Numbered from the stretch's first letter, positions 50,921 to 60,580 are shown. The stretch is 64,000 bases of DNA from Bacteroidia bacterium (GCA_016787895.1 JAEUTN010000020.1:124001-188000), one strand, 5' to 3'. Numbers and translations are program-made. The notes: a model not told the origin generated them from the letters alone.

Positions 50921-52324
50921 TCAGGCCAACACAAAACTTTCCCCTTTTTCAGGGATGATCACTTCTTTGTAGCCTTCCCTTGCCAAAAGGCTTCTGAAGC
51001 CGATTTTCGACTCAGGTTCACCATGCACCAGGAACACCTTCTTTACCTTTTCTTTGTCCTGACAGGACAGAAAACGGAGAAGGTCAGTGGAATCGGCGTG
51101 AGCACTCAGGGATTGTATGGATTCCACTCCTGCTTTCACATCAAACACCTCCCCGAAAATGTGAACCTGCTGATGGCCTGCCAGGAGGTCGGCTCCAAGC
51201 GTTCCGGGAGAGCAGTAGCCGGCAATGAGAACGGTGTTGTTGGGATTGCCGATGGAATTGCTCAGGTGGTGTTTTACCCGTCCGGCATCGCCCATTCCCG
51301 AGGCTGAAATAATAATGCAGGGCTCCTGGATGTCATTCAGGAACTTGGATTCATCGGAATCCTCAATGTATTTCAGGTCTTCAAAATCAAAAGGATCGGG
51401 GTCGTGATGCAATGAGGTTTTAACCGTTTCATTAAAACACTCGGTGTGTTTACGCATCACCTGGGTTGCTTTAGAGGAAAGCGGACTATCGACAAATACT
51501 TTAATTTTAGGAAGCAGGTGTTTGTTTTTGAGATTATTGAGAAGAAACACCAGTTCCTGTGTGCGGCCAAGGCTAAACGCCGGTATAATGAGTTTACCCT
51601 TTTTTTCAATACAGGTAGTCAGAATAATGTCGAGCAGTTTTTTTTCGGTGTTTTCAGGATTTTCATGTATGCTATTGCCGTAGGTCGATTCGCAAATGAT
51701 GTAATCAGCCTGTGCAAAATCATCCGGCGCTTTTAAAATTAAATCATTGTAACGCCCCACATCCCCGCTAAAACTGAGTCGGATTTTTTTCCCCTCTTCG
51801 TTTGCGCATAACTGCACTGCGGCGGCTCCAATGATGTGACCGGCATCGGTAAAATGAAAAGACAATTCATCACACAGGTGAAATTCGTGGTTATAGGGCA
51901 AGGGTCTGAAACGTTTGAGGCACTCTTCGGCGTCTTTTGTTGTGTAGAGGGGTTTTAAAGGGTCGAAACCTCTTTTCAAACGCCGTTTGTTGATGTAACG
52001 TATGTCGCTTTCATGAATGTGGGCGCTGTCAAGTAATAGTATTTCGCAGGCATCGAAGGTGGCAGGGGTGCAATAAATTTTTCCTTTAAACCCGTTTTTT
52101 ACGAGGTAGGGCAGGTTGCCCGAATGATCAATGTGGGCATGAGAAAGCACAACAGCTTCTATGTGCGATGGATTTATGCCCAGGTGACGGTTCAGTTCGT
52201 CTGTTTCCTTGCCCAAACCCTGATACAAACCACAGTCGAGTAAAAATTGTTTTCCTTTTTCGGTAAGGATAAGGTGTTTGCTTCCGGTAACCGTTTCGGT
52301 GGCCCCGATAAATTTAAGTTTCAT
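50921..52324 (-). CDS. MBL-fold beta-CASP nuclease-like protein
   Basis: The 467-residue protein is a metallo-beta-lactamase with an inserted beta-CASP domain, as in RNase J and CPSF73-type nucleases. The zinc motif is HAHIDH (62-67), followed by FTDAGHIIGA, SFSGDVGR and the C-terminal SLSAHAD and VLFHG-like FLVHGEPES. Members process or degrade RNA, though some act elsewhere. It is located upstream of the sensor kinase on the same strand. Confidence 0.93.
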   Translation of the reverse strand: MKLKFIGATETVTGSKHLILTEKGKQFLLDCGLYQGLGKETDELNRHLGINPSHIEAVVLSHAHIDHSGNLPYLVKNGFKGKIYCTPATFDACEILLLDSAHIHESDIRYINKRRLKRGFDPLKPLYTTKDAEECLKRFRPLPYNHEFHLCDELSFHFTDAGHIIGAAAVQLCANEEGKKIRLSFSGDVGRYNDLILKAPDDFAQADYIICESTYGNSIHENPENTEKKLLDIILTTCIEKKGKLIIPAFSLGRTQELVFLLNNLKNKHLLPKIKVFVDSPLSSKATQVMRKHTECFNETVKTSLHHDPDPFDFEDLKYIEDSDESKFLNDIQEPCIIISASGMGDAGRVKHHLSNSIGNPNNTVLIAGYCSPGTLGADLLAGHQQVHIFGEVFDVKAGVESIQSLSAHADSTDLLRFLSCQDKEKVKKVFLVHGEPESKIGFRSLLAREGYKEVIIPEKGESFVLA

Positions 52325-52342
52325 ACGAAAAAATCAGAGCAT

Positions 52343-52744
52343 TCAGGATTTCGAGTAATAGATGGGATCACCCTTCAAGGGCTCAATGTCCTTTGCAAAT
52401 TTTTGATAGAGCGCATTTTCTTCGGCCGTTACAGGGGGGAAAGCCTCCGCAATGCTTTTCATGATTTTTAAAGCACACTCTTTAAGGTCAGGACTAAGAT
52501 AATGGCTGTTGGTTTTCAGCTCATGCATGGCCCAGTTGTAAACTGTTTCAGGGTCGCGTTTGTCCTTATCCAGTATTTTAAAAATGATGTCAGACACATC
52601 GTAATTGAAGTTTTTTTGCCTGAAGCCTGACAAAACAATCTGTTCAAATTTTTTACGCTCTTCGGGATTTACTTTTCCGTCAATTTTGGCAAATGCATAG
52701 GCCAATTCACCTATTGCATAATGAATGTTTTGAAATGGTGTCAT
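52343..52744 (-). CDS. TerB-like helical protein
   Basis: The 133-residue helical protein has the TerB-like opening AYAFAKIDGKVNPEERKKF, in which the DGKV...E acidic loop resembles the metal-binding helix turn of TerB, and later AEAFPPVTAEENALYQKF. Function is unknown; TerB relatives occur in tellurite and stress operons. It lies 18 bases ahead of the MBL gene, probably in one transcript. Confidence 0.72.
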   Translation of the reverse strand: MTPFQNIHYAIGELAYAFAKIDGKVNPEERKKFEQIVLSGFRQKNFNYDVSDIIFKILDKDKRDPETVYNWAMHELKTNSHYLSPDLKECALKIMKSIAEAFPPVTAEENALYQKFAKDIEPLKGDPIYYSKS

Positions 52745-52867
52745 GCTTACATCGTTTTAAATTATACTCGATGGAATAAGGCACTAAGTGCCTGTTAAAA
52801 CCGAAGACCAATTTAGCAATTTAGGCCTGAAGACACAAACCGAATGTTAAGCTGTTTTTGAGAAGGT

Positions 52868-53233
52868 TCAGGATTCACTCAGTTCCTTGCCCTGTTCGTT
52901 TTGCTTTTCAAGCGTCCAGCCATCGGTAATGGTGGTTTCAAGCCAAACTTTGCCCGACTTACGAAAAACCTGTATCGAAAGGCCGTAAACATCCATGAAG
53001 CGTTGCTCAAGCTCATCCACCGTCATTTCCGGGCTAATGGTGATGCTTCCTTTGTTGTGAATGGTGCGGCATTCGCCCAGGGTTTTGCTGCTCGATTTCA
53101 TCATCTTTTTTGATGAGGGGCCCCCGCTGGCGTGTGGTTTTGAGAAAAACTCAATTTTTAAATAAGGAAATACCTCGTTGAACTCGTCTTGAATGGCGTG
53201 TATTTTTCGGTGGTCGTTGATGCTGATCTTCAT
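52868..53233 (-). CDS. Conserved small protein of unknown function
   Basis: The ATG at 53233 gives 121 residues (MKISINDHRKIHAIQDEFNE). A Lys/Ser-rich loop (KKMMKSSSKTLGE) sits between an N-terminal alpha/beta part and a C-terminal part with GLSIQVFRKSGKVWLETT. I recall similar proteins in Bacteroidota beside universal stress genes, without a function. It follows the UspA gene by 32 bases. Confidence 0.75.
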   Translation of the reverse strand: MKISINDHRKIHAIQDEFNEVFPYLKIEFFSKPHASGGPSSKKMMKSSSKTLGECRTIHNKGSITISPEMTVDELEQRFMDVYGLSIQVFRKSGKVWLETTITDGWTLEKQNEQGKELSES

Positions 53234-53265
53234 GGGATTTTCCTTTAAACTATGTAACATGCTGA

Positions 53266-54102
53266 TTATTGGTGTAAGGTTAAAATAGGTGTTTGCAAAT
53301 GGTATATGATGTCCTGAACGTTGTTTTTTCGGAACAGGGATTCAAAAAATCCGTGATGTCTGGCCAAAGCGACACTCAAATCAATGTTGTGCTGTTTGGC
53401 AAAAGCGTTCAATCCTTCAGTTAAATTAGGCGCGGTCATCTCAAAAAAATGATGTGTGATGCCCTCGAAGTAATGATCCAGCCGAAGGCCTCCAACAGCC
53501 GCTTCCTGCCCGGGCAAGTCTTTTTCGTCCTTGTTTACATGCAGTATGTAAATCTCCGCCTTATAAATTCCGGCCAGCGTTTTCAGGGGATCAAGCAAAT
53601 TCAGGGATTTTATTTCTTTGTTGTCGCTGGCAAACAAAATGCGTTTGATGGGACTGTATTTCAATTCGTGGTGTACAATCATTACCGGGCTGCTGCAATC
53701 GTTTACCATTTCATAAGCGTTGCTGCCAATCACCTTTTCGTTAAAGAAGCCTCCACCCTGTAAACCCATCACCACAAGACCGGCTTTCTGTTTTTCAGCC
53801 TGTGTTTTGATAATTTCCCCGGCAAAACCATGTAAACAAAGCAAATCAACGGATTTGAGTCCGGGATACGTTTTTCTCACACGGGTTTCAGTTTCCCTTA
53901 ATTGTTGTAGCCCCTCTTTTTCGAGCTCGTTCAGGGTAAACATCAGGGTAGGCACTTCCGAAGCCACAAGAGGAACATGGTAGGCGTTAAGTATCACCAA
54001 ACCTACCCCGCACTGTAACGCCAGTGCCGCAGCATAATCCACTGCATTTTCTGCACTTTCAGAGAAGTCGGTGGCCGCTAATATGGTACCTAAATTTGAC
54101 AT
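53266..54102 (-). CDS. Tandem universal stress protein
   Basis: The 278-residue protein has two UspA domains; the first holds the ATP-binding pattern GLQG-x9-GS (about 119-133) and begins ILAATDFSESAENAVDYAA. An Fnr-like site lies 99 bases upstream, in line with the usp genes at 46.8-48.5 kb. It probably leads the transcript containing the small conserved gene. Confidence 0.93.
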   Translation of the reverse strand: MSNLGTILAATDFSESAENAVDYAAALALQCGVGLVILNAYHVPLVASEVPTLMFTLNELEKEGLQQLRETETRVRKTYPGLKSVDLLCLHGFAGEIIKTQAEKQKAGLVVMGLQGGGFFNEKVIGSNAYEMVNDCSSPVMIVHHELKYSPIKRILFASDNKEIKSLNLLDPLKTLAGIYKAEIYILHVNKDEKDLPGQEAAVGGLRLDHYFEGITHHFFEMTAPNLTEGLNAFAKQHNIDLSVALARHHGFFESLFRKNNVQDIIYHLQTPILTLHQ

Positions 54103-54200
54103 TCAACGGGATAGTTCTCACCCCTTGAAGAGGGGGTATAGTTCACACGAAATTACAATTAAGAGAGGGGGAAAAACCTGACAGAAGTCAATTTCGTTGC

Positions 54201-54212
54201 TGATTAAAGTCA
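54201..54212. promoter_or_regulatory. Fnr-like site upstream of a usp gene
   Basis: TGATTAAAGTCA carries the shared core, 99 bases before the minus-strand usp gene. It is in the 243-base gap between that gene and the M13 peptidase terminator, which otherwise shows nothing distinct. Confidence 0.5.
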
Positions 54213-54283
54213 AACAGTGGCATGGCCATCTGTCCGGGTTCTTTTCACTCCTCAGATTTGGTCCTGAAGAGGCGAGGTCAGAC

Positions 54284-54320
54284 ACAAAAACAAAAGGCCC
54301 GGAAACCATCCGGACCTTTG
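54284..54320 (-). terminator. Terminator of the M13 peptidase gene
   Basis: On the minus strand CAAAGGTCCGG pairs with CCGGGCCTTTTG (one G-T pair) across a 7-base loop and is followed by TTTTTG. Confidence 0.8.
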
Positions 54321-54345
54321 TTGAATTTTAAACAGCAATAAGCAC

Positions 54346-56379
54346 TTACCAGATTTTCGCTCTTTTATCAGGGGCGATGTACATCTTATCTCCTTCTTTT
54401 ACACCGAAGGCGATGTAAAAAGGATCAAAGTTGGAAGCTGGTCCGTTTACACGGTACATTTCCGGACTGTGAGGATCGGTTGTAATGCGACTTCTCAGAT
54501 TTTCGTCCCTGCTCTTCATGCGCCAAACTTGTGCATAGCCCAGGAAAAACCGCTGGTCAGGCGTGAACCCGTCAATTTTTGTCGTGTCTTGTCCTTGTTT
54601 GGTCATTTTAAAGGCATCGTAAGCAATCGCTAAACCACCCACATCGGCGATGTTTTCGCCTAAGGTTAAGTCGCCTTTAACATGAAGGTTATCCAGAATG
54701 GTATATGAACTGTAGAGGTCTACCAAACCTGTAGTTTTTGTTTTAAATTTCTCTCCGTCTTCTTTTGTCCACCAGTTCACCATGTTGCCCTGGTGGTCGT
54801 ATTGACTGCCCTGGTCATCAAAACCATGAGTCATTTCATGGCCTATTACCATTCCAATAGCGCCGTAATTAATGGCATCATCGGCATTCGCATCAAAGAA
54901 AGGAAACTGTAATATTCCGGCAGGGAATACAATTTCATTGTTGCTGGGGTTGTAATACGCGTTCACGGTTGGTGGACTCATGCCCCATTCGGTTCGGTCA
55001 ACGGGTTTGTTAATTTTCGCAAGTTCTTCTTTCTGGTGATGCATGCGCACAGAAAGTGCATTGGCGAAGAAGTTGGTTCTGTCAATACTTACATCATCAA
55101 AATTTTTCCACTTGTTAGGGTAACCAATCTTTTTCATGAATGAATTTAACTTGGTCATGGCCTTTTCTTTGGTTTCAGGACTCATCCAGTCCAGCTGCTG
55201 AATGCGCGCAGCAAAGGCTTTTTGAAGATTGTTCACCAGTTCATCCATGCGTTGTTTAGCCGTATCGTTAAAGTATTTTTTCACGTACAGTTGTCCAAGC
55301 AGTTCACCCAATCCACCATCCACGCGTGACACCATTTTTTTCCAACGGCTGCTTTGTTTTTTCTGCCCGCTGAACACACGATCGAATTCAAAGTTGGCAG
55401 TAATAAAGGCTTTGCTGAGTAAATTGGCGTTGGTACTGATATAATCGTACTTAAGTTTGGTTTTCCAGGCGGAGATGGGTTGTGAGACTAACAGTTTGCT
55501 CAAACTTTCGTAATACGCCGGTTGACCCACGTTTACGCTGTCGGTTGAAATGCCGATGGCGCCAAACAATTCTTTCCAGTTGATATTTGGGCTGCGTTTT
55601 TGAAGTTCAGCCACCGGCATTTTATTGTAATTTAATTGTGGGTTGCGCAATTCAACAGGGCTTCGGTGGCTTTTAGCCATCTCGGTTTCCAAGGCAAGAA
55701 TAATTCCGGCATTTTTTTCGGCAATGGTTTTTTCTTCTCCACAGAGTACAAACAGGTCGGTGATGTGTTTTTTCATGGCCAGTCTTGAAGCTTCCGTTGC
55801 GCTGTCGGTGCGGGTATAATATTCTTTTTCAGGCAGGGTTAAACCACTTTGATACATGGTTAAAATGTTCATGGCGCTGTTTTTATCATCAGCACCTACA
55901 TAATACCCAATCAGATAATCTTCACCACTGGCTGCAAATTTGCCAACCAGTTTCATCAGGCTGTTGTGATCTGTTACCGCGTCAATTTTAGCAAGAGCCG
56001 GTTTGAGAGGTTCAGCTCCGAGTTTTTCAATCGTGAGGGTATCCATGCCACTGGCATAATAATCTCCCACTTTTTGCTCAAGACTCCCTTTTTCAGATTT
56101 GGAAGCGGCGGCTTCTTCAAGAAGGCCTTTTAGTTTGTTCAGGTTTTCCTGATACAGTGTATAAAAACTTCCCCAGGCACTTTGGTCATCGGGGATTTTA
56201 CTGTTCTTTAACCAGGTACCATTCACGTATTCGTAAAAGTTATCGCCGGGTTTAACACTGGTGTCCATTCCGCTTACGTCGAAATAAGACTTTTGTGCAG
56301 TTTCAGAATCGGACTTGTTTTTGCAGGACTGGCTCATAACTAGCGCAAATGCTGCAAAGGGAAGTAAACTGTATTTCAT
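54346..56379 (-). CDS. M13-family zinc metallopeptidase lipoprotein (neprilysin/PepO-like)
   Basis: The ATG at 56379 gives 677 residues with a lipobox (SQSC, Cys19). The zinc site is HEMTH (514-518) with the third ligand Glu575 in GENIAD, and NAYYNP is the substrate-binding motif. The family cleaves small peptides outside the cytoplasm. It is a typical length and stands alone with its own terminator. Confidence 0.95.
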   Translation of the reverse strand: MKYSLLPFAAFALVMSQSCKNKSDSETAQKSYFDVSGMDTSVKPGDNFYEYVNGTWLKNSKIPDDQSAWGSFYTLYQENLNKLKGLLEEAAASKSEKGSLEQKVGDYYASGMDTLTIEKLGAEPLKPALAKIDAVTDHNSLMKLVGKFAASGEDYLIGYYVGADDKNSAMNILTMYQSGLTLPEKEYYTRTDSATEASRLAMKKHITDLFVLCGEEKTIAEKNAGIILALETEMAKSHRSPVELRNPQLNYNKMPVAELQKRSPNINWKELFGAIGISTDSVNVGQPAYYESLSKLLVSQPISAWKTKLKYDYISTNANLLSKAFITANFEFDRVFSGQKKQSSRWKKMVSRVDGGLGELLGQLYVKKYFNDTAKQRMDELVNNLQKAFAARIQQLDWMSPETKEKAMTKLNSFMKKIGYPNKWKNFDDVSIDRTNFFANALSVRMHHQKEELAKINKPVDRTEWGMSPPTVNAYYNPSNNEIVFPAGILQFPFFDANADDAINYGAIGMVIGHEMTHGFDDQGSQYDHQGNMVNWWTKEDGEKFKTKTTGLVDLYSSYTILDNLHVKGDLTLGENIADVGGLAIAYDAFKMTKQGQDTTKIDGFTPDQRFFLGYAQVWRMKSRDENLRSRITTDPHSPEMYRVNGPASNFDPFYIAFGVKEGDKMYIAPDKRAKIW

Positions 56380-56503
56380 AGCTGGTGTTGGTTTAACATT
56401 CAAATGTAAGGATTCAAAGGCGGAGATGAACGAGGCCTTTTGAGTTTTACACAAGCGGCAAATTTAAAGGAATGCCGTTAAATTAAAAGCATGAATTGCG
56501 GGC

Positions 56504-56725
56504 TTATTTTCTTAGCCAGTTGTAAAACCGTTTTTGTATAAAGGGGATGTAGAACCACACCATGAGGGGCACAAGAATTAAACTGATGCTTAGGGTACGG
56601 AGGGGTCCGGGTAAAAATTGCAGGTGAGGAAGCAGGAACATGGAAACCAGGGTGATCATCGGATAAATGAAACACCAAACCAAAAAGGCGAATTTCCATT
56701 TTTTGAAAGGAGGAGGTGGGGTCAT
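56504..56725 (-). CDS. Small two-helix membrane protein
   Basis: The 73-residue protein MTPPPPFKKWKFAFLVWCFI has two membrane helices (about 10-30 and 42-60) and a basic tail FIQKRFYNWLRK. I recognise a recurring Bacteroidota form but no function. It starts 25 bases after the Crp/Fnr gene and is probably in its transcript. Confidence 0.72.
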   Translation of the reverse strand: MTPPPPFKKWKFAFLVWCFIYPMITLVSMFLLPHLQFLPGPLRTLSISLILVPLMVWFYIPFIQKRFYNWLRK

Positions 56726-56750
56726 AATAAGGATTGGGGAAAAGCTCAGA

Positions 56751-57383
56751 TCAAAACGTACTGAGCAGTTTTATTTCATTTCGGTAAAGCAAAAGTTTTT
56801 TGTCGTTTTCCAGCTGTTTCAGCAAACGCGAAATCACCACCCGGCTGGTTCCCATTTCTTCGGCAATTTGATTGTGCGAAAGCAAAATGGATGATTTGCC
56901 GGTGACCCTGGATTTGTTTTTTAAGTATTTGATCAAACGTTCGTCGAGCTTGTGAAACGCGATGCTCTCAAGCGATTTCAGCAGTTCATTGAATCTTTGG
57001 GTAAAACTATTGAAGATGTAACTTTTCCAGCTGGGGTATTTTACCAGCCACTCATCCAGTTTTTCGTGCGGAATGGAAATAAGTTCCACATTGTCTTCGG
57101 CAATGGCTTTGATTTCACTTTTTCTGGCTTCCATACAACAGGTATAGGCCATGGCACAACTTTCATTCGAACTAAGGTAATACAACAGCAATTCGTGTCC
57201 ATCTTCGTTTTTTCGCATCACCCGTATGGTTCCGCTGACGATTAAGGGCATAAATTTGATTTCTTTGTTGTAATCAATAATCACGTCCCCCTCTTTGAAG
57301 GACATCACCTTACATCCTTCGACGATTTCGTCAATGAGTTTAAGTTCTAAAAAATGTTTCAGTTTCTCTTTAAGCCCGGTCAT
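56751..57383 (-). CDS. Crp/Fnr-family transcriptional regulator
   Basis: The 210-residue protein has a cyclic-nucleotide-binding fold (about 15-130) and a Crp HTH (168-190, LSHNQIAEEMGTSRVVISRL). The recognition helix has Val where Crp and Fnr have Glu, so its target should differ from TGA-N6-TCA. Cys76, Cys82 and Cys83 (SCAMAYTCC) recur in Bacteroidota members and may serve redox or NO sensing; this is inference. An inverted repeat AACTTCT-CA-AGAAGTT directly abuts its start codon. It sits between the sulfur operon and the M13 gene. Confidence 0.92.
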   Translation of the reverse strand: MTGLKEKLKHFLELKLIDEIVEGCKVMSFKEGDVIIDYNKEIKFMPLIVSGTIRVMRKNEDGHELLLYYLSSNESCAMAYTCCMEARKSEIKAIAEDNVELISIPHEKLDEWLVKYPSWKSYIFNSFTQRFNELLKSLESIAFHKLDERLIKYLKNKSRVTGKSSILLSHNQIAEEMGTSRVVISRLLKQLENDKKLLLYRNEIKLLSTF

Positions 57384-57399
57384 AACTTCTCAAGAAGTT
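57384..57399. promoter_or_regulatory. Inverted repeat at the start of the Crp/Fnr gene
   Basis: AACTTCT and AGAAGTT, with two bases between, lie directly before the ATG, and a near-match -7 element (TACCTTTA on the minus strand, overlapping its first arm) is adjacent. A protein bound here would block transcription start, so autorepression is plausible. Confidence 0.5.
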
Positions 57400-57425
57400 A
57401 AAGGTATCCAAAAAAACAGTTCAAA

Positions 57426-59147
57426 TTAACGGAACTCATAAGTGGTGCCTTTTAATTGGGTAAGCAGGGTGTTTGGCTCGTCGGTAGCTGTTGCTCTGCC
57501 TTCAATTTTTGGGGCTACCGGCGAATGTTGGGCAAGGTATTCAATAATTACATCGTGTAAAAAAATGGGTGTTTTTTTTGGATTTCTTACGTGTTCAATT
57601 CTGCACAAGGTATCTTCCGGATCGCCTTCTCTCTCGCAAGCCACAATGCTGTATTCTTTTTCCGGTTCAAGCGGTTTTCCTCCAATTTTAACCGTATTGA
57701 CTCTTTTACCCAGTTCATTGCCAATGGTAAAATTCACTTCCATTCCGCTGTAACGCACGAACCATCCTCCAAATCGTTTGGAGGGGTCTTTGGCAAATGC
57801 ATTTTGAAGTTCCTTTTCAAGCCAATCCCAAATTTGTTTGCCACTTACTTTTGCAGTTTTGGCCTCACTGTTTACCGGAAGCATGTTCCACAAAAATTCT
57901 TTGGTTATACTGGCAAGTCCGGTTTTAGAATCCACAGCCAGGGGCTGACAAAAGCGAAATCCGTTGGACAAAGCTATATCAGGTCCAAATTTCCACTTGA
58001 TGGCGTCGGTTATCAAATTGTCCATAGGGGTTTCCATTACGAAATACCTCACCAAAGGAGTTTTGCTTGTGCCTATTACTTTATCTAATTCTTTTCTATA
58101 AGGTTCATAGGCGGCGTCCACCATTTTTTGAAGCTTTTTATCGGCAGGGTATTTTACCGGGTCCACATCCATCAACTCATAGTTCATCTCCTTTAATTTG
58201 CCTTCTTCGATATACAGATCAAGTTTTCCCAGAAAAGAACCAAAGGCTCCGCATTCAATCACTTTGGCATATTTTCCCTGAATGGGTACTCTCACACGTT
58301 CATGTGTATCAGCACCCATAATGATGTCAACACCTTCGCAAGCCTTATTGTTGGCCAAACCCACCTGTTGGGCCAAACCCATGTGTGTGGCTACAATCAC
58401 CACCGAGCAGCCTTCAACCTCTCTCAAAAGCGTAACGTATTTTGCCAGATTTTTTTCGGCATGCTCAAATTTTAATCCTTCGCTGTAGGCAGGGCTTTGA
58501 CGTTTAGGTATTAAATGATCGGTGTAACCAATAAAACCAATTTTCGTTCCGGATATGTATTTTATCCAGTAGGGAGGATAAACCAATTCCCCGTTGGTTT
58601 CGTCCTTGGTACTGTGGTACATGTTAGCGCAGATTTTTGCGGCATTGGCATGGCCCATGTCGTAAAGCATTTTCTTTTTCTTGTACACCACTTCCCAGTT
58701 ACCGGGCAACATCAGGTCATATCCCAGTTCGTTAAAAATCGGAATGAGCGCTTCTCCTTCGGTAAGTGAGGCTACAGCGTGACCGTGAAAATAATCTCCT
58801 CCATCATACAAAAGAGTGGTTTCAGGACTTTTTTTTCTGAAGGAATCAATCATGGTTTTTAACACCGCAAGGCCTCCGCGTTTTTTATAAACAGCCTGAT
58901 TGTTTTCCCAAAAAAACTCATCGTGTGTAAAAAGCTGCGCGTGTATATCGGTGGTTATTAAAATGCTGATGGTTTTGTTTTTTGAGCCTTCTGATAATTT
59001 TACGTTCTCCAAATCATTGTTTTCCATGGCCTCAGCGCCAATCAAGTCAGAAACCGGACTTAATACACCGGCCAGGCCGGCCAGCGTGGTTTTTTTCAGA
59101 AATTCTCTTCTGTTGTCTCCTCCTTTCGGGTTGTTTTTATTTTTCAT
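57426..59147 (-). CDS. SoxB-like / 5'-nucleotidase-family metallohydrolase with Tat signal
   Basis: The 573-residue protein begins with a Tat signal (RREFLKKTTLAGLAG). Its metallophosphoesterase domain shows TTDIHAQL (Asp67, His69), LLYDGGDYFHGH, GNWEVVY, ATHMGL and GADTHERV; a 5'-nucleotidase C-terminal domain follows (about 355-550). The W-E in GNWE is like SoxB (GxWEFxYG) and unlike GNHEFD of nucleotidases. SoxB hydrolyses sulfate from the SoxY-bound intermediate, but no soxYZ or soxAX is present here. It ends a sulfur-related operon, which supports the SoxB side. Confidence 0.8.
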   Translation of the reverse strand: MKNKNNPKGGDNRREFLKKTTLAGLAGVLSPVSDLIGAEAMENNDLENVKLSEGSKNKTISILITTDIHAQLFTHDEFFWENNQAVYKKRGGLAVLKTMIDSFRKKSPETTLLYDGGDYFHGHAVASLTEGEALIPIFNELGYDLMLPGNWEVVYKKKKMLYDMGHANAAKICANMYHSTKDETNGELVYPPYWIKYISGTKIGFIGYTDHLIPKRQSPAYSEGLKFEHAEKNLAKYVTLLREVEGCSVVIVATHMGLAQQVGLANNKACEGVDIIMGADTHERVRVPIQGKYAKVIECGAFGSFLGKLDLYIEEGKLKEMNYELMDVDPVKYPADKKLQKMVDAAYEPYRKELDKVIGTSKTPLVRYFVMETPMDNLITDAIKWKFGPDIALSNGFRFCQPLAVDSKTGLASITKEFLWNMLPVNSEAKTAKVSGKQIWDWLEKELQNAFAKDPSKRFGGWFVRYSGMEVNFTIGNELGKRVNTVKIGGKPLEPEKEYSIVACEREGDPEDTLCRIEHVRNPKKTPIFLHDVIIEYLAQHSPVAPKIEGRATATDEPNTLLTQLKGTTYEFR

Positions 59148-59158
59148 GCTTGCTGAGA

Positions 59159-60580
59159 TTAAATCCTGAAGTCAATAATTAAATTGAAATTTAACATGTT
59201 CACTTTACTGTAAATGTACTTTAAATCGTCGTAGGTTTCACCTTGTTTTATTTTCGATACCACAAGCATTCGCAGCTCCATGCCCTTTAAAAAGTGCTGA
59301 AAGCGATAAGCGGCATCCAATGTGAGGTGGTGATACGAGGGCATCCCGTATTTGTTAAGCCGGTAATTTTTTACGTCGGGCAAATGGTAATAGCCATATC
59401 CCATTCCGGCGGTTAAACTGTTTTTGAACACGCTAAGACTGCTTTTAATGCTAATGGCATGTATATTGCCAAACCCTTCGTTTCGTTCGCGGGGTAAAAA
59501 GGTGTAAAACGGATCCCTTCCCCATTCTCTGGGCATCAGGTATCTGCCGTCGCCGGTAATATGGGTGTAATTCACTGAAGTGTTAACCCTTTTGTTTTTT
59601 ATTCCCAGCTGTGCGCTGATAATGTTTGATTGAGCGCCTTTGTCAATATAGGATTTGCTGGGATTTTCATTTCCTCCTGAACGAATGGCATCCTGATGCA
59701 TAAACATCAGTCCCTGGTAAAAGCTGTGGTTATTGTTCAAGGATTTATTTGCGTTGACTTCTACCATGGCGGTGTTCATGATGTTTTCAAGAAAACCATT
59801 CCAAAGATTAATTTTTAGTTTTTCGCTGGGCCGGTAATACACATTAGCAATGAACATACCGGCACTGCTGAGGTTGGAATAATAATCCGATTTGCTGCCC
59901 GAAGTGGTGATTCCTGAAGGATTAATGCCGATGGATTGGGCAATTTGAAACCACTGTACGGTAGAACGCGGCGATACTTCCCAAATCCATCCTCCGTTAA
60001 AACCGAATGTTTTGGATTCGTTGATGTTGATCCAAACACCTTCCTCCAGGGTTGGGCGCATTCTTCCGTCCTGAGGGTTAAGAAAAGGCGTGTTGATGTT
60101 GATTTTTCCAAAAGTAATAGAGCTTTTTGACAATGTGTATTTAAGATAGAGTTCTTCCAGCCGGTCTAAATCGTTTTTATTACCAGGATTCAGAATATCA
60201 AACAAACCAAGTTCATAGCGGTTGGAAGCTTTGGTTTGTGGATCGGGCTGATCGATATCGGAAGAGAGCAGATTGTAAATAAAAAACCCACTGAGGCCAA
60301 CCTGAAACCCGTACAGGGGTTTGGTAAGCACGCCAATTCCGGCACCGGCTGCCAAGGCATAATCGTCCTTTAAATCACCTTCATTGGTTGTGCTCATTAA
60401 AAATGAGCGGATATGTGCGTGCCAGTGCGCATTTAAAATGGTGTTTTTCAAGTACAAACTGTCTTCTTTTTGGTTCAAAGGCACGTGGTGTACATCCACC
60501 CCATCTTTATTTGACACTTCCTCCTGAGCCTTCAAAGAGTAACCCAGAAGGAAAAGGACTAAAAGAAGAAAATGTTTCAC
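59159..60580 (-). CDS. Outer-membrane porin-like protein
   Basis: The 473-residue protein has a signal peptide (1-18, ends LKAQ) and alternating beta strands with aromatic girdles to the C-terminus (LNFNLIIDFRI), typical of an OprD/OprP-like barrel. The C-terminal residue is Ile, not the usual Phe. It starts 26 bases after the DsrE gene and ends 11 bases before the SoxB-like gene. I infer that it admits a sulfur anion such as thiosulfate or tetrathionate. Confidence 0.82.
   Translation of the reverse strand: MKHFLLLVLFLLGYSLKAQEEVSNKDGVDVHHVPLNQKEDSLYLKNTILNAHWHAHIRSFLMSTTNEGDLKDDYALAAGAGIGVLTKPLYGFQVGLSGFFIYNLLSSDIDQPDPQTKASNRYELGLFDILNPGNKNDLDRLEELYLKYTLSKSSITFGKININTPFLNPQDGRMRPTLEEGVWININESKTFGFNGGWIWEVSPRSTVQWFQIAQSIGINPSGITTSGSKSDYYSNLSSAGMFIANVYYRPSEKLKINLWNGFLENIMNTAMVEVNANKSLNNNHSFYQGLMFMHQDAIRSGGNENPSKSYIDKGAQSNIISAQLGIKNKRVNTSVNYTHITGDGRYLMPREWGRDPFYTFLPRERNEGFGNIHAISIKSSLSVFKNSLTAGMGYGYYHLPDVKNYRLNKYGMPSYHHLTLDAAYRFQHFLKGMELRMLVVSKIKQGETYDDLKYIYSKVNMLNFNLIIDFRI

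Noticed and set aside
56478-56699. Alternative minus-strand frame overlapping the small two-helix protein
   Set aside because: The other frame has a clean two-helix pattern with a basic tail and a better start; both cannot be coding.
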